Origin: Scortum barcoo | Lineage: Eukaryota > Chordata > Actinopteri > Centrarchiformes > Terapontidae | Length of the DNA stretch: 64,000 nucleotides | NCBI GenBank assembly: GCA_023238725.1 | Contig: CM041545.1 | Span: forward strand, 20,427,501-20,491,500 | Direction: 5' to 3' | Shown: positions 1 through 12,470 of the stretch, piece after piece | How the letters are laid out: each line of letters starts with the position of its first letter | Position numbering within the stretch: the first letter of the stretch is position 1 | Position numbers and translations under genes: made by a program | The notes under the pieces: generated by a model | Told to the model about the DNA's origin: nothing | Database searches by the model: none | Seen by the model: only the letters and a program-made list of their open reading frames with translations

Positions 1-1674
1 CGGAGCTAAAAGGTCGAGACGACTGAACGCAGAGGAGTCGGCCTCTCTCCTCTCTCCAGATATCTGCGAGCGCTCTCATGTTTTTGGATGCAGTCTCTGG
101 TACATTGTTGTTCTTTTACATTATATTTGTAGCAGCAGTTGCAGGTCGTTTTGGCTCCAGAGTTTGTGTTGTCACTGCAAATACTGGCCGATATCAGTCT
201 GTGCAATGTGTGTTAAAGAAAGACAATGACACATTAATCTTCTTCGACATGAAAAGATTCATTTTAAGACTTAAAACAAACCCTGACTCAGTTTGACTCA
301 CTCACTGGGGGTTTGCTGCCTCCTCCTTACAGACTCCAAAAGCAAATGTTAGTAATTTTAAGCTAGATACTGTTGCATAACATTAATCTTTAAGCCTTTT
401 TCTATAAATTGTGCACTACAATTAAACATGAACTATTTTCCTGCAACTTCCACCTGCAGCCACAGTTTCCCCTGTTCAGCAAAAGTTACATAAATTTGCT
501 TTAAACCTCCTTTGTACAAGTTCTGCAGGATTCAGAAACTTTCATGGTTTCAATTCTTTATTTGCAACTTACATCCCCAGTGTATCAGTTTAGTGTCAAC
601 AATTATTTTAATGTTGTTTTATTAGTTCAGCACCATCTTTGGACAGCACTGTCTGCATCACAAACATAAATACTAAACCCCAACAGCTACAGAACAGAAT
701 ATGTTTGAAATGAAAAGATCAAATTATGTTCAGTATTTTGTTCTATTATCTTGAAATATTTACTGTCACAAATACTTAATTAGACTGTAAACAATGAAGA
801 TATTTCACAGATGACTGGTATTTAAGTGTGCAGATTCAAATGTTTGTACTGTGGATAAATAGTTAAAGTGGCACAACCTTCAGTATTAAAGCTTTTCTGC
901 TTGGCTGAGATAAAAAGATTCAACATGCAAATACTCTCAATATCAATGAGAAAATACGAGAAAATATATGTTAAATAAAAAATATGGTAATGGCAGACGG
1001 AGTTGTGTGCTTTCATGTTAATCACTGCTATAATATTGTGTGCAATGCTTCTCCCTGGTGGTAATCCGAGGTACTGTGTTTCTCCATCAGCTACCGCCTC
1101 CAAATCCAGATGATTCCTCCTGATTCAGCCCATCAGGCAGGTCTCATGTCTGATCTTGTGTTATGTATGTATATATATATATTTTTATCTCTGCACAGAT
1201 TATGACGTCTGAGGAGCTGCCGCATGCTTCTGGGTAACAGCTGTCACAGATCCTGGACCGCAGCCAGTGCTCCGGCCCGGATTACGTCACGACCAGGAGG
1301 GATGGAGGAGGAGGAGGAGAGAAAATACATTTACTGTACGAGGCATTTTTATGACCCCAATGAAAAGAGTCCTACATGTTAAAGAATAATGGCAACTGAA
1401 TAATAAAGTTAAATTGGTCAGTAAATTTGGGTGCCTGCAAGCTATCACAAAGCTTAGTTACTATGGTGCTTTTTCTCTGGAGTTATCTTGCATTTTACAC
1501 CCTATTATGTTGTTAATTTTGTGGTGTATTTTACCTTTATTGTTACCACAAGAGGCAATTAGTTTTACTGCAAATGTTAAAAAAACGAAGAAAAGGTTTA
1601 ATAATAATATCTGGAACGAAACAAATGTCATCTGGAAAGAAACTGCAGGTGTCAGACAAATGAAGAGCAGGAGA
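1..1674. other. Gene-free unique sequence
   Basis: I see no credible gene; the open frames on both strands are short and unstructured. A small (TA)n tract lies near 1171-1182. At 1240-1330 there is a more G+C-rich pocket containing TACGTCA (1283-1289, a CRE-like half palindrome) followed by a (GGA)n run at 1304-1320. Whether this pocket is regulatory is inference only. Confidence 0.5.
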
Positions 1675-1808
1675 AATACTATATTTACCTCTGCGATGGC
1701 GTAAAAATACTATTATTTACCTCTGCGATGGAGTAAAAATACTATATTTACCTCTGATGGAGTAAAAATACTATATTTACCTCTGATATAATGGAGTAAA
1801 AGTATATA
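1675..1808. repeat. Minisatellite, about 4 units of 29-34 bp
   Basis: Four consecutive units share the core ATTTACCTCTG followed by ATGGAGT or ATGGCGT and then AAAAATACTAT. Unit length differs because of short indels: the third unit lacks CG after CTCTG, and the fourth gains ATATA. The array grades into the AAAAGTATATACG that follows. The 'agtaaaaatact' style resembles a common teleost interspersed repeat, so the array may have grown inside an older element. Confidence 0.8.
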
Positions 1809-1860
1809 CGGATGACTTTCTTCTTCACATATTTGTCTTACTATAGAGCTGCTGTAACAA

Positions 1861-1894
1861 GTGAATTCCCTAATGTGGGATTAATAAAGTTTTT
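1861..1894 (+). mobile_element. Remnant of a retroposon 3' tail
   Basis: The stretch GAATTCCC..TGTGGGATTAATAAAGT has the form of the 3' end shared by many teleost SINE/LINE elements (…CCC-TGTGGGAT-TAATAAAG). A longer relative lies at 14421-14663, where the equivalent end reads CTCCATGAGGGACTAATAAAGG. Only the tail remains here. Family assignment is from memory of such tails. Confidence 0.4.
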
Positions 1895-4181
1895 AAAGTT
1901 AATCTTATAAAGGAGTGTAAAATGGAAAAAGTGAAGTAGTATCTGTACCTTGAATTTGCATTTACATACAGTACTTATTTACATTCCACTAGTGCACAAC
2001 ACGTACAAACATTAAGATGTGATTTTAGATGAATTACAGCACTTTTAACAGTTTAAATAAACCCTACAAACAGTTAACAAAGGTTGAAAACAAAGCGAGG
2101 ATGCTGGAGGTCAGAGCTCCACAGAGGCTGCAGAAGAGACACTGATGTTTTTCACCGCCTGGAAAAACAACCAGAGGAGAACGTCTGACATGTTGTGTTG
2201 AGGAGATGGACGGATACACACCAGGCTGGGCTCTCTGCTGTTTAAACAGACATGCTGCTCTGCTCAACTTCGGTGAAATCTTTGTATTTTTAGGAAGTTA
2301 GCAGCTGGAAAAAAGAACTGAGTCACCTGTTTTTGTCGAATTTACGTTTTATTTTTAATACAGCCGAGATCACGCTCTTTCTTTTCTGACAGGACGTGGT
2401 GTGAAAGTCAACAGAAAGGTGCCAATAAACTAAAGTACTGACTTACTTATTTGTAATTGCCTTCCATTTTTTTCCCCATCTTCACTCGGACTTTTAACGT
2501 CAGCGCTCGAGGAGAGCATCGTTTGAAGTCAGAGCACAGATCTGTGGCTGTTTTAACATTGAAAACTTAAAAAACGCTGCTTATTTCCCACACTCTTTAA
2601 AAATGTTCTCTTTTCAGGCCCCATGCTGACATCATAAGGAGATATTTATATATTTTTATTGCAGCCAGATTGAAGTTAAAAAATAATCTTTCAGCTATCT
2701 TCTGTCTAATATTGGAAAATTCTGTACTGTGTCAGTCCAATATACAAAATCAGCTGTTTGCATATAACACCTATATATATATATATATTTATGTATGCAT
2801 TTATATGATTTTATATGAATTATGCATACTTTTATTGCATAAAACCCCAAAATTCAGGTTGTTTGATTCAGGTGATAGTGACGCTTTATGGTAAAGAAAG
2901 CAACTTATTTCAGCAGATTTGCTCGTAGTTAATAAGTCCTCTCTTTGGACAGATCTATTTTAGTAACTAGTGGGTGGATTTATTCCTGGTGGCAAAAGGG
3001 AAATGGGCACTTATTACCAAGATGAAGAACTGCATGCACTAACGTGACATCCTACAGATTATGTGGCCTTTAGAGGTCTATAATGCTGGAGAGATGTGAG
3101 ATAAATCTATGACCCCACTACAGCTGGGGATGAATGCATTAACATATATTATCTATTCTGCACGATGTTTTATGGCCCCACAGAGCACTGAGCATTTCGG
3201 TATAATTTTTGTTGCAAATGATGCAATCAAATTATGCATCATTTTGCTGCATAAAACCCAAAGACCCACTTGAATCTGGAAAAGTGCACTTTAAATTATA
3301 TTATTACAGGTAGTTACATGCATTTGACTGGAGCAGCTGAAAGAAGTGGATTTATGTTATTAGATTCATCTTTGCTGTTCATGCTAGGACAAGTCAAAAT
3401 GATGAAAAAAATAACATTTGAATGGCTTTACTGAGTTTATTACAATTTATTGTAAGTTGGAAAAATAAGAAATTGGCTTTCTTCTAATGAGAAATACAAG
3501 CTTTTTTCTGTATTAGAAGCACCTTCTAAAGCACTAAAAAGAAAAAGTTAAACAAGATATAAACATTTCAGCACCTGTATAGTGATCTTTAACACTTTGG
3601 CACTATAAATATTTAGAGAAATATCCTACAGTTAATGGACTCAGGGTATTAGACCATAAAAGATATATAACATGTGAAATTGAGTTTCTGATGAGTCCCA
3701 TGTGAGGTCGTGGACAAACAACATCAGTATAAGTTTGGATGGTGCAGCACAGTAGGTACAGGTGTGTTTTATATTCAGTTGACTCGTCTTAAGTGCTTGT
3801 ATTTGTCTTACTTATCTCCCGTCTCAGATCTACTTCAGATGCAGTCATTTTCTGTCGCTGCATCAGAATCATTAAATGTTAATCTTTTCTTTGAAGAGGA
3901 CACTGAAGTCATTTTACATTATGTACTGTGAATTCTAGCTTTCAGTAAGTATAATGCTTCAGAGGGCGAAAATTAGGTAGAAATTTCAAGGAAATTACTG
4001 TAACCTTGAGGAAAGGAAATTGTTTTAACAAAAAAAAAGCCTTCAGCGACTTGGCCTGTTTCTGTAGAGGGATCATTAGAGCTCATAAGACCCTTCATCG
4101 AGACCCTGAGTAGAATTGACAAGGAGGAGAGAAGTTTGCACAACTCCACTGCAAAGACGTCCATATTGTCCCTGTTTTTAG
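1895..4181. other. Gene-free AT-rich sequence
   Basis: Nothing coding is recognisable. There is a (TA)n tract at 2772-2788. Two near-identical 30-bp segments, ATTATGCAT…TTT..TGCATAAAACCC, occur around 2817-2847 and 3224-3260, a possible small local duplication. Confidence 0.45.
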
Positions 4182-4298
4182 GAGGATTAAGACAGACACA
4201 CCAGTCTCCTTTGGTAAAGAGACCATATTCATCCCTAAACCAGACACTAATACAATAGCCGAGGCTACCTTGCGTTCCTCTGACGTTTTCACTGTACT
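4182..4298 (+). other. Candidate internal coding exon (117 bp)
   Basis: A strong acceptor (CCCTGTTTTTAG, ending 4181) and a strong donor (ACT|GTAAGT, beginning 4299) enclose 117 bp, exactly 39 codons. One frame is open throughout, with matching phases at both ends (one base of a split codon at the start, two at the end), so the segment could be included or skipped without breaking a frame. The 38 complete codons read RIKTDTPVSFGKETIFIPKP, then DTNTIAEATLRSSDVFTV. I do not recognise the protein. The same frame is open further upstream to about 4113, and another frame is open from about 3954 to 4256, so a decayed coding sequence with a frameshift is an alternative. No partner exon was identified. 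Chance remains possible: a similar acceptor-donor pair at 55511-55591 has no open frame. Confidence 0.28.
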
Positions 4299-5447
4299 GT
4301 AAGTCTCAATTTGTATTCATCCACTTACCCTGTTGTCATTTGCCTGATGCATGACTGGAAAGTAAACCATACGAGTATTCATGTAAACAGAGCACATTTT
4401 CAATCACTTGAAGAGCTTAAGATGCATAAGGATTTGTACCGTTTTTTAAAACCTGCAGAAAGGATTTCGATTTGTGCCCGAGATGTGAGATGATTGGCTT
4501 TTACAGAATGCATCAGAGGAAAGAGTGGAAATAGATTTGAGAATTGTAAACGTCAGAAAACTTCATCTTAATGTCTGATTTTGTTTCAGATGTCAGTATA
4601 TCCGTTTCCTGTGTCCCCTTCTCATTTCCCTCCTCGTCCCTCCCACCACTTGGCTACCTGTCGCCATCCTCGGCATCGATGCTGCGGTGGTGTTTTTAAA
4701 TGAGCATCTATTAAAATGCCATTATAAGATATGGGGAGTGATGTTGCTCCTGGCGGGAGTTTATTGGAGAGTATATGTAAGCTCCCACACACAGACCACC
4801 TCATTAACCTGGTGGATATTTACGGCCCTGCGGCACAGAGGCACGGGCGGGGATTGAGGCCTCGCTCGTCTTAATAGCGTCTCAGCTGATAAGACTGACT
4901 GCGCTCCCGTCCATATTCGCACTTTTAATGGGGCGCACTCTACCGTTAACGACCTCTGCCGAGCCTGGTGGGGTGGCTGCTTTTTGTTCAAAACTCCTGA
5001 GCATAAACAGCCAGGTGGGAATTTACCTGCCGTCCTTCAAGGGCGCCTCAGACTCTGCGACCGACTGCTGCAGGCTTCAGGTCACTGATTGAAACCAAGC
5101 TGGAGGATTCTGGGATATGCGACAGTCGTCACTTGGCTGATGCAAAAAAAGTACAAAGAGGTTTGAGCCAAAAAGAAATGATCTGATTTAAATGGAGGAA
5201 AAATGGTCACAGGACAAACCACAGTGGGATGATGCACTTTGCTATTCCTGTTATTAATTAAAACTTTTAATTATACACAAGATGTGTGCCTGTTTTTTAC
5301 ACCTGCAGTTGGTTGTTGGTTTTCCTCATCGAATAGTTCGTCTTTGGGGTAAAACTGCCACACTGCTTGTGTGTCATTCTTTTACTCCTTTGTGCCAGTC
5401 ACTGAATCCACTTTGAATCTATCTATCTGGGCATTGAAAAGTTGATA
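4299..5447. other. Gene-free sequence with a G+C-richer block
   Basis: 4640-5110 is noticeably richer in G+C and CpG than its surroundings and shows no repeat character, with several alternative short open frames on both strands. None resembles a known protein. The block could be conserved non-coding DNA. Confidence 0.35.
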
Positions 5448-5607
5448 AATCACACATCTTCATTCATTCATTCATTCATCTTCTAAACCTGCTTATCCTG
5501 AGCACACACAGGGTCGCAGGGGTGCTGGAGCCTGTCCCAGCTATCTTGGGCGAGAGGCAGGGGTACATCCCTGGACTGGACGCCAGTCAGTCGCAATCAC
5601 ACATCTT
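5448..5607 (-). mobile_element. 5'-truncated retroposon with 13-bp target-site duplication
   Basis: The 134-bp body (5461-5594) lies in reverse orientation. Its 3' tail is the CATT repeat at 5461-5479, followed by the complement of a widespread fish repeat (AGGGTCGCAGGGGTGCTGGA, then CCCAGCTATCTTGGGCGAGA). It is flanked by a perfect 13-bp direct repeat, AATCACACATCTT, at 5448-5460 and 5595-5607. A simple-repeat tail, 5' truncation and a target-site duplication of this length indicate target-primed reverse transcription by a LINE. It shares its sequence with 52747-52884. I cannot decide between a truncated LINE and a SINE sharing a LINE tail. Confidence 0.85.
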
Positions 5608-8600
5608 ATTATTATATATTTATTTCTAGTGCTTCTGACACTAACCCTAGTGTGGGTGTCTATATTTAATTTCTTATTTTTCTCTTATATCTTGTGATAT
5701 CACACTAAGTCTATTTATATGAAAAGTTTTTGATAGTTCTGAATATTTGACACGTTATCTGTAATGACCCTTGCTCCGCCTTGTTAAACCCTCGTTATCC
5801 CACTGAGGTTTTGTCGTTGTGCACACAGTAAAATCACAAACTTCGGCTGCAGTAACATCACCATCACCGTGCAGGAGCTTTCTGCCGGCGTGTCAGAGTT
5901 ATAAATTGAGTTTACACCGAGTGGGGGGGAGGTGGATGCTGTAAGATGGTTGAAGTAAAACATTTCTGTGAGCCTAAAGTTGCTCAGAAGACAGCATGGG
6001 AGATGTATCACTGTCATTTATCATATTTTGAGCCAACTTAATTTTCTACACAACATATATATCTATAATATAAGCTTTAGATTAGCAATATTGTGCACAG
6101 AAGAACAGGAGCTCAGCACTTTACATTTATTACTAAAATAAAATAACTTTTATGTGACAATTATGTGGTAATTTCTGCAAATTAATTCAAATATATTGAT
6201 TAAGAAACCTTTTTTTTTTTTCTGTTGAACACTATGCACAGTTTTAGTCAACGTCCACCACCTCCCCGTGTGTCAAAAGCATGAGAATAATCATTTGGAT
6301 AAGTGCTTTATTTCAAACTCCAGTCTCTCTTTGGACACGTCAGACAAATAATCATTAAGCCTGCTACATTTCACTAAGTGTCGTGATGTGATGGGATGGG
6401 ATAAACAAAGCGCCTCGTCTGAAGGTGGCGTTTTCCCACTGATCCTCCGTTGTCCTTCAGCTGAGTGCGACACTGTTCATTAAATTGTCCGTCACTCCGG
6501 ATAACGGCGTGTTTTGTGACTCGGATTGTGGAGCGAAGGAGCACAGCATGCCAGAGAAAGCTGCCTGTCGCACAAGGATCAAGCGTTAAAATCCTCTGCC
6601 GTGTAGCCTTCCTGGAGGCTTTTTTTGAACGACGGATGGCAGCCCCTTCTGAAATTCCTAAACGTTCTCTCCACCTCTCAAATGTTAGCATGAAAGTCTC
6701 TCCGAGTTTCCCGTCTCCTCACCTCAGGTTCTTTCCGACCACCTAGAGATAACATTATTGAATATAAAACACCCAAGACCAGCTCCTCGCTCTGCCAAGA
6801 TCAATTTCAAGTCAGGGGCTGCGGAAAAAAGTCATGAAAAACTCTGAAATGAAACTGTGAAATATCACCCTCCTGAAACGTCTAAAGGAATGGGATTCAT
6901 TTAGGCATAAGTTTGTTAAGGAACTGTCAAAAGCTAGATTTTAAATGAGTTTTCAGTGGGGCGAAGCTCTAATCGTCACTTACAGAATCTGCTGTTAGAT
7001 GAATTAACATAAAAACTTGATCTCTGCAGTAAATCTCAATGTAGAAATGGTTGATTACGCTGTTACAGTGTAAAAAATAAAAGCATCTCAGCAACATGTT
7101 ATGTTGGCCAGAGCCTCCAAAGCAGTGCTAGAGGGCAAATTAATAGTTACTGTGTTTACCTGCCTGTCAGACATTGGCCTGTTGAGACAGCAATTAAAAT
7201 GAAGCGAGGCTTTTCTTTAGAGTCTGGCTTACATCTCCCTGCACGGCCTCTCAGTGAAACATTACTGAGACAGACATTCAAACAACAAAAATATATATCA
7301 CTGTGATTGTTTGGGAGGTGGATGCGTGCAGGTATTTGTCATTCTGGAGTGCATTTCAACTCCAAAAAGAAGAGCGTAACACTGAAGGGTGCCACGGTTT
7401 CCTGCCACCTTTCCTGCAGGCTTTTGGAGTGACTCTCCCCTCTCAGCTGCTCTCTCCCGTCGCAGCTTTTCACACTAATTTCAACTAAAAGCATCTCTTT
7501 TAAAAAGAGGCATCCGGGGCTCTCATCAGACCAGGCCACGGTTTTGTTACCTGGCTTAATAAGCTGCCTGCGCCGCTCTACGTAAATGGCCAGTGATTGC
7601 ATCTCGCACATTCATTCGGCACAAAAGAAAATTGTTCTTTTTCTGCGATTTCACTTCGGTTTTACACGGACAGGACAGGAGGGGACGCGTTCCAAATTTC
7701 GGTTCTTTTGTCCGTCCATGGCTCGCCATGAACAGATCTCATCATGTTTTCATAGACATCCAAATATCATGTTGAGGGAATTTTTCAACTCAATGCAGAG
7801 CAGCAATTTAAAAGTCCCAAATGACTTTATGGCTGCCAAAACGAACCCAGAGGAGGCTCGCAAACAGTGAGATGTGACCCACCCGGTGCCAAGGCTGCAG
7901 AAAACTATGAAAACTATGATTTATTTTGAAGCAACAACAACTGTAGCCTAAATGAAATGTATTTATACAAAAAAAGGGATATTTTTCCAGACTTTCAAGG
8001 TTAACACTCAATATGAAGAACTAATTTTATAGCAGCAGACCAATGAGATCATTAAAAATGTGCACAAAAAGAGCGACCTGTGGATTTATCTATTTGTACT
8101 TACTCTATTAAGTCTCATTTTCTATTTGCTTGACGGAGCACGGAGGATTTGAGCCCTTACCCTCACCTTGGCTCCGGAGACCTAAGCATGGTGATAATTT
8201 TAAGAGGATGGGGAATAAAACCTCGGAGGTTGTTCTGACCTGAAAATCTCATTAAAAAGCAACTCTATATCAGCTGTGAAATATTCAGCACATCTTGGAC
8301 AGCGTATAGTCTCAAAAATAAAAAAAAAGAGCCAAGGATAATCCAATCAATCAAAAGGATTCATTTTTAATAGCTTGATCATTTGCTGCATATCCACACA
8401 GGCTCGAGCACATCTTTTATTAGGGCTGATCTCGCCCCAGCTCGAAGGCTCCTCCGGAGGCTGAGATAACTGACACTGACAGGGCAGAGCCGGAGCAGAT
8501 GAACCTCATCGACTCCTGGAAGCATCGCTGATCACGGGCGTGACAGCGCTCAGAGAGGGAGGACGGAGACTGACACCAGGACAGGAGATATCCGAGCTGT

Positions 8601-9029
8601 GTGTCAGAGCTGATACATATACTGCCCATGAAACAGGCATGGCTACCTCTGTACCTCTTAGAAGACCACAGTGATGCATGACAGAGAAGAGACATGCTTT
8701 GATTTCGGCAAGTCAAGTCGTGGGAGGATGAAGTTTTTAGAAAAGTTATATTGGAGGCTGTCAGCTAGTTGAAATATTTGAACACTAGATGGCAGTTTGA
8801 CACAGAAGAGTATTGTTTCCTGCCAGCCCCTGTAGCAGAGCTGACATTCATTTAGTGACAATCACTGTAATTGCCGTTGTTTGGTGATGCTGATTGAAGC
8901 CGTGTTTACCTCCCTCTAGGTTCTTATCAGGTTTTGATTGTCCTAAGCCTCATTCGATTTCCAGATCTACGTCTGGAATATTAAACTTAGCTCAGTTTGT
9001 GTTTGTTTGTGTGTTTGTGTATGTGTAAA
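5608..9029. other. Gene-free unique sequence
   Basis: No gene is recognisable. T12 lies at 6210-6221. Open frames in 6374-6746 and 7303-7870 overlap on both strands and look like chance products of G+C-richer sequence. The block around 7300-7870 has mixed composition with no repeat signature and could be conserved non-coding DNA. Confidence 0.45.
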
Positions 9030-9347
9030 GGGGGAATTTAGGCCACCAGACAGATGTCGGTTTTGAAATGCAAAGGACGTGAACGCCGCGCAACAACGAT
9101 GTGACGTTCACCTGTGCTTCAAGGTGAGAAGTTAAACCAGATTTTCAGCAGGCGTTGGGTTACTTTAAGTTTGTTGGTCTTTAAGTTAGTTGGTGGCATG
9201 TGAGCTATACAAAGAAAAACAGGACAAGACAAAGTACAAGACAAACCCACTTTGGAGTAACTTGGTATTTATCTGATGATTTATCCATTTCAGTCTCACA
9301 CACAAAAGCAGTTAGCAGGAACCGTAGCTGCATTGGGCTGCTATTGA
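9030..9347. repeat. Possible interspersed repeat
   Basis: The segment with TGTGACGTTCACCTGTGCTT and the following GTGAGAAGTTAAACCAGATT resembles a repeat I associate with percomorph genomes, but the match is from memory and no second copy was found in this window. There are no terminal repeats or target-site duplication. Confidence 0.25.
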
Positions 9348-9358
9348 CCCCCCCCCCC
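9348..9358. repeat. Poly-C tract, C11
   Basis: Uninterrupted run of eleven C, followed by TCCCTG. Confidence 0.9.
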
Positions 9359-11305
9359 TCCCTGTGCATTGTGTATTTTACCTTGTTGCCCCCAAGTTTT
9401 CATTAAATCCAGAGCTCAGACTAAAAGTAGCAGCTTCATTATGTTTTTCTTAGATCCTCAGAGATAAACCAGCTGCAATGCCTCTCTCAGATAATTAAAT
9501 GGCACCATGTGTGCACAGTATGAACTAAAATAATACAAATGTGGACTTGGATGTAACATGACTCGGTAAAACTGGCTGGTGTTGTACTTTAATGGAACAC
9601 ATTCAAATGACGTGAACTTGGACACTGTTGCCCTCTTTGACTGATTGGTAATCCAGCCTTGATGAAGACTTCTTCAGGGATGCATTCATAACATACAGCG
9701 TGGTTAACGAACACATTTTGTGCAAAGGGGAGCAGGCCTCTCCTCCAGTGATTTGTTTTTTACCCTGCAAATATAATGAGAATCTGTCACAGTAATCACA
9801 TGCTTTTTGGCTCTAACTAACACTGTCCCCGGTCTGTTCTGAACTTCCAGCGCAATTATCCAACAGACCCTTCAGAATAACCGTAACAAGGTACGGTACA
9901 AGGGTTTTGGGCTGAGCTGAAACTGGAAAATTAAAAACACTTTGAGAACAGCCTGACTTTTAATATACCCTCATTGTAAACTCTGATAATGGAAACCGTA
10001 ATGGCACATCGGGAAGGTCCCCCTGAAGGGACAGTGGCGCCTGGACAACATAACAAAGAAGTGATTTCTGCCTTTGTCTATCAGCGCTGGTGTGGATGTA
10101 TTTCATTAGAGGGGAAATTGCTAACAATTCAAAATATTATGAGTTTTAGGCCTTCGTAGGAATGACAGCGCTCGCTGAGAGCGCACGCTTGTTCCAGTCA
10201 ACAAGTCCAGATGTGAGTTTTCATTTGAGCCTGTTGAGAATAAGCACAGGAGTAAATGAAAAGTAAAATGGCTTGTTTGCAAAAAATAGATTAGTGTGGA
10301 GAGAGAGCATTAATATGCAGATCACGATGCAGATAATGCAGACTTTAAACTGCCAAAACAGAATATTATTGTCTCTACCTCTCATTGTCATTGCTGAAAA
10401 ATGCTGTCCAGTGTCTGATACCGACTGTTTTTATTTTCCTTTCTGTCCCCTGCTTTTTAATTGGCTCACCATCTTCTGCCAATGTGCCCTTTTTATTTTT
10501 GCCCATTGTTGTTGTGTTATCTGATTCTCCGCCGTCCTCTTCTTGTCCTTGGCATTTTCTCTCAGTCTTGCAGATATTTGGGTGCAATTTCTTGAAAAAT
10601 GGATGCCGTGTAGGTGTTATGTAATTGGCGTCCATACCTTTTGATGCTTAACTCTTTTCCAGCAGCTCTCTAAGAACAGTGCAATATATCAACTTCTTTT
10701 TTCCAGAAGAAAAATACACTCTGAAGCCTGTAAGATGCCTGCAGAGAAATATAAATTCTGATATCCTTAGGAAAATCTCTATAATACTTTAAGGTTTAGA
10801 GCCTTCAGAGTAACTCTTTGACTAGCTTATATCTCTACCTGCCATGCCATCCTCCCTCCCTCAGGTCTCAGGGTGATCATAGCCTACTGTTAATCTTCAT
10901 TTTATGCCGTCATGTGTCATTTTCTGCAACTATAATCACCCCTTTGTCTGATTGTCTATTATTTTCATCTCGGCTTTTCTCATCTTGCATTCATTTTGCT
11001 CTCAGCTGTTTCCTGCCGTCACGCTCGGCGAGCACATCGAGACAACCACATCTTCATTTTCTCTTCATTCTAGAGAAGAAGAGACAAAAAAAAAGACAGA
11101 AAAGAGAAACAAAAACAGAAGAAAAAACAAAACACAGAGGAGAAAAGGTAACTGATATGTGAGCTTATAACAGATCTCTTGCAGGTGTGGAGGATGGAGG
11201 AGGTGGATAAAGAGGGCGAGACATGTTTCTGTGTTAGGTCCTGTTGGTGGCAGTGTTGATGCTTACAAATCTGTGAGGAGGAGCTGTACTTTGGTGAACC
11301 CTTAC
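9359..11305. other. Gene-free sequence
   Basis: No coding or RNA gene is recognisable. 11070-11155 is an extended purine-rich (A/G) low-complexity tract that produces lysine/arginine-rich open frames on the plus strand; these are compositional artefacts. Confidence 0.5.
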
Positions 11306-11323
11306 CACACACACACACACACA
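11306..11323. repeat. (CA)9 microsatellite
   Basis: Nine perfect CA units. Confidence 0.95.
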
Positions 11324-11910
11324 TCCTCTCTGACAAATGATAAGGACAACAGTGCAGCCCAAGGCCGGATGGGGGGAGGGAGGGGGTTTAAGCCGAATTT
11401 GATTTGGGGGTTTGGAAACCTTTTTATTTCATGGTTATGAATCCACAATTCACAAAATGGATTTGTTGCTGTAATATCCAATAAAATGCGCAGTAAGTAA
11501 TGTTATGTTCTGTTTTAGGGGAGATAAATAAAAAAAGATATCTAATGTAAGTTTTGCTGATCAGATCAGAATTCAAAGATTTTATTTGAATGGAGTCTGA
11601 TCTGCAGTTTACTTCACCTGCACTCACCGTCATCATTATTATGTCTTCAGATATTCAGGACAGTGTCAAAACATCCCTCCCAGCACACACACAAACAATC
11701 TTACAATATCTGCTCCTTCATTTTTCATGCTGTGTGGTGGACTGACCATCTGGACTGATTGGAGTTTTCCCGTTGGGCCGGTCACCCTGTGTGGGTCTGC
11801 AGCCGGTCTAGCAACAAGGATAAGAACAAATTAAATTTTCTTTTTTTAAAAAAAAAAAAAGCCCTGTGCTGTTCAGTCCTGCTGTAGACTGTCTGTTCAA
11901 CTCCATCCAG
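11324..11910. other. Gene-free sequence
   Basis: Nothing recognisable. A T7A13 junction lies at 11841-11860. Confidence 0.5.
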
Positions 11911-11945
11911 GTGTGTGTGTGTGTGTGTGTGTGTGCGTGTGTGTG
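11911..11945. repeat. (GT)n microsatellite
   Basis: About 17 GT units with one GC interruption near the 3' end. A (CA)n tract with one CC interruption follows about 190 bp downstream at 12139-12163. Confidence 0.95.
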
Positions 11946-12138
11946 GAGAGGAGCTATAAAAACATCACATATCATAAGTCTGCCTTTCTCTCTCTGCCAG
12001 CTTCACCTTCTGCCGCCGCTCACACACCAAACTGATGTTGATGGACTGATGGCGTGAGCTGAGACAGAGTCAGCCATGCAAGTTTCTGGAACTGTTTGGA
12101 AATACCTGAATTACAAGCTCAAATGCACAAGGAGCATG

Positions 12139-12163
12139 CACACACACACCCACACACACACAA
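12139..12163. repeat. (CA)n microsatellite, interrupted
   Basis: CA units with a single CC interruption. Confidence 0.9.
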
Positions 12164-12368
12164 ATACAAAAAAGGGTAAATATCAGGACTTCCATTATCG
12201 GTTTATCCTGCTGCAGTTACTTACTTGAATGTCTATAAAGTGCATAAGTAGGAGCACATTTAATTACCAAACTTTTCTTAATCTTTGCTCTCAAGACACT
12301 CTATTCTGATTGTCACAGTGTCGCCCCAATTTAAAACTGTAATAATAAAGGGCCAGTCATCTGTAAAG

Positions 12369-12470
12369 AAATGAACATTTTGACCTCATGACGGCACTTT
12401 ATGGATAGTCGAGGATCACCAAAAGCCATGACATTGAATTTTCAGTTGTTGAGATATTTCAGTCTGGACC
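12369..12470 (+). mobile_element. Fragment of an abundant percomorph interspersed repeat
   Basis: The segment ends with GTTGTTGAGATATTTCAGTC then TGGACC. That ending, with the upstream TTTGACCTCATGACGGC and GATCACCAAAAGCC, is characteristic of a high-copy repeat I know from percomorph fish, usually read as 'catccaatagttgttgagat…'. A second copy in the same orientation lies at 37381-37470 and a fuller one in the opposite orientation at 18120-18472. No ends or target-site duplication are visible. Confidence 0.65.

Noticed and set aside
6374..6746. Overlapping open frames on both strands
   Set aside because: Neither translation resembles a protein. The block is simply G+C-richer, which lowers stop frequency.
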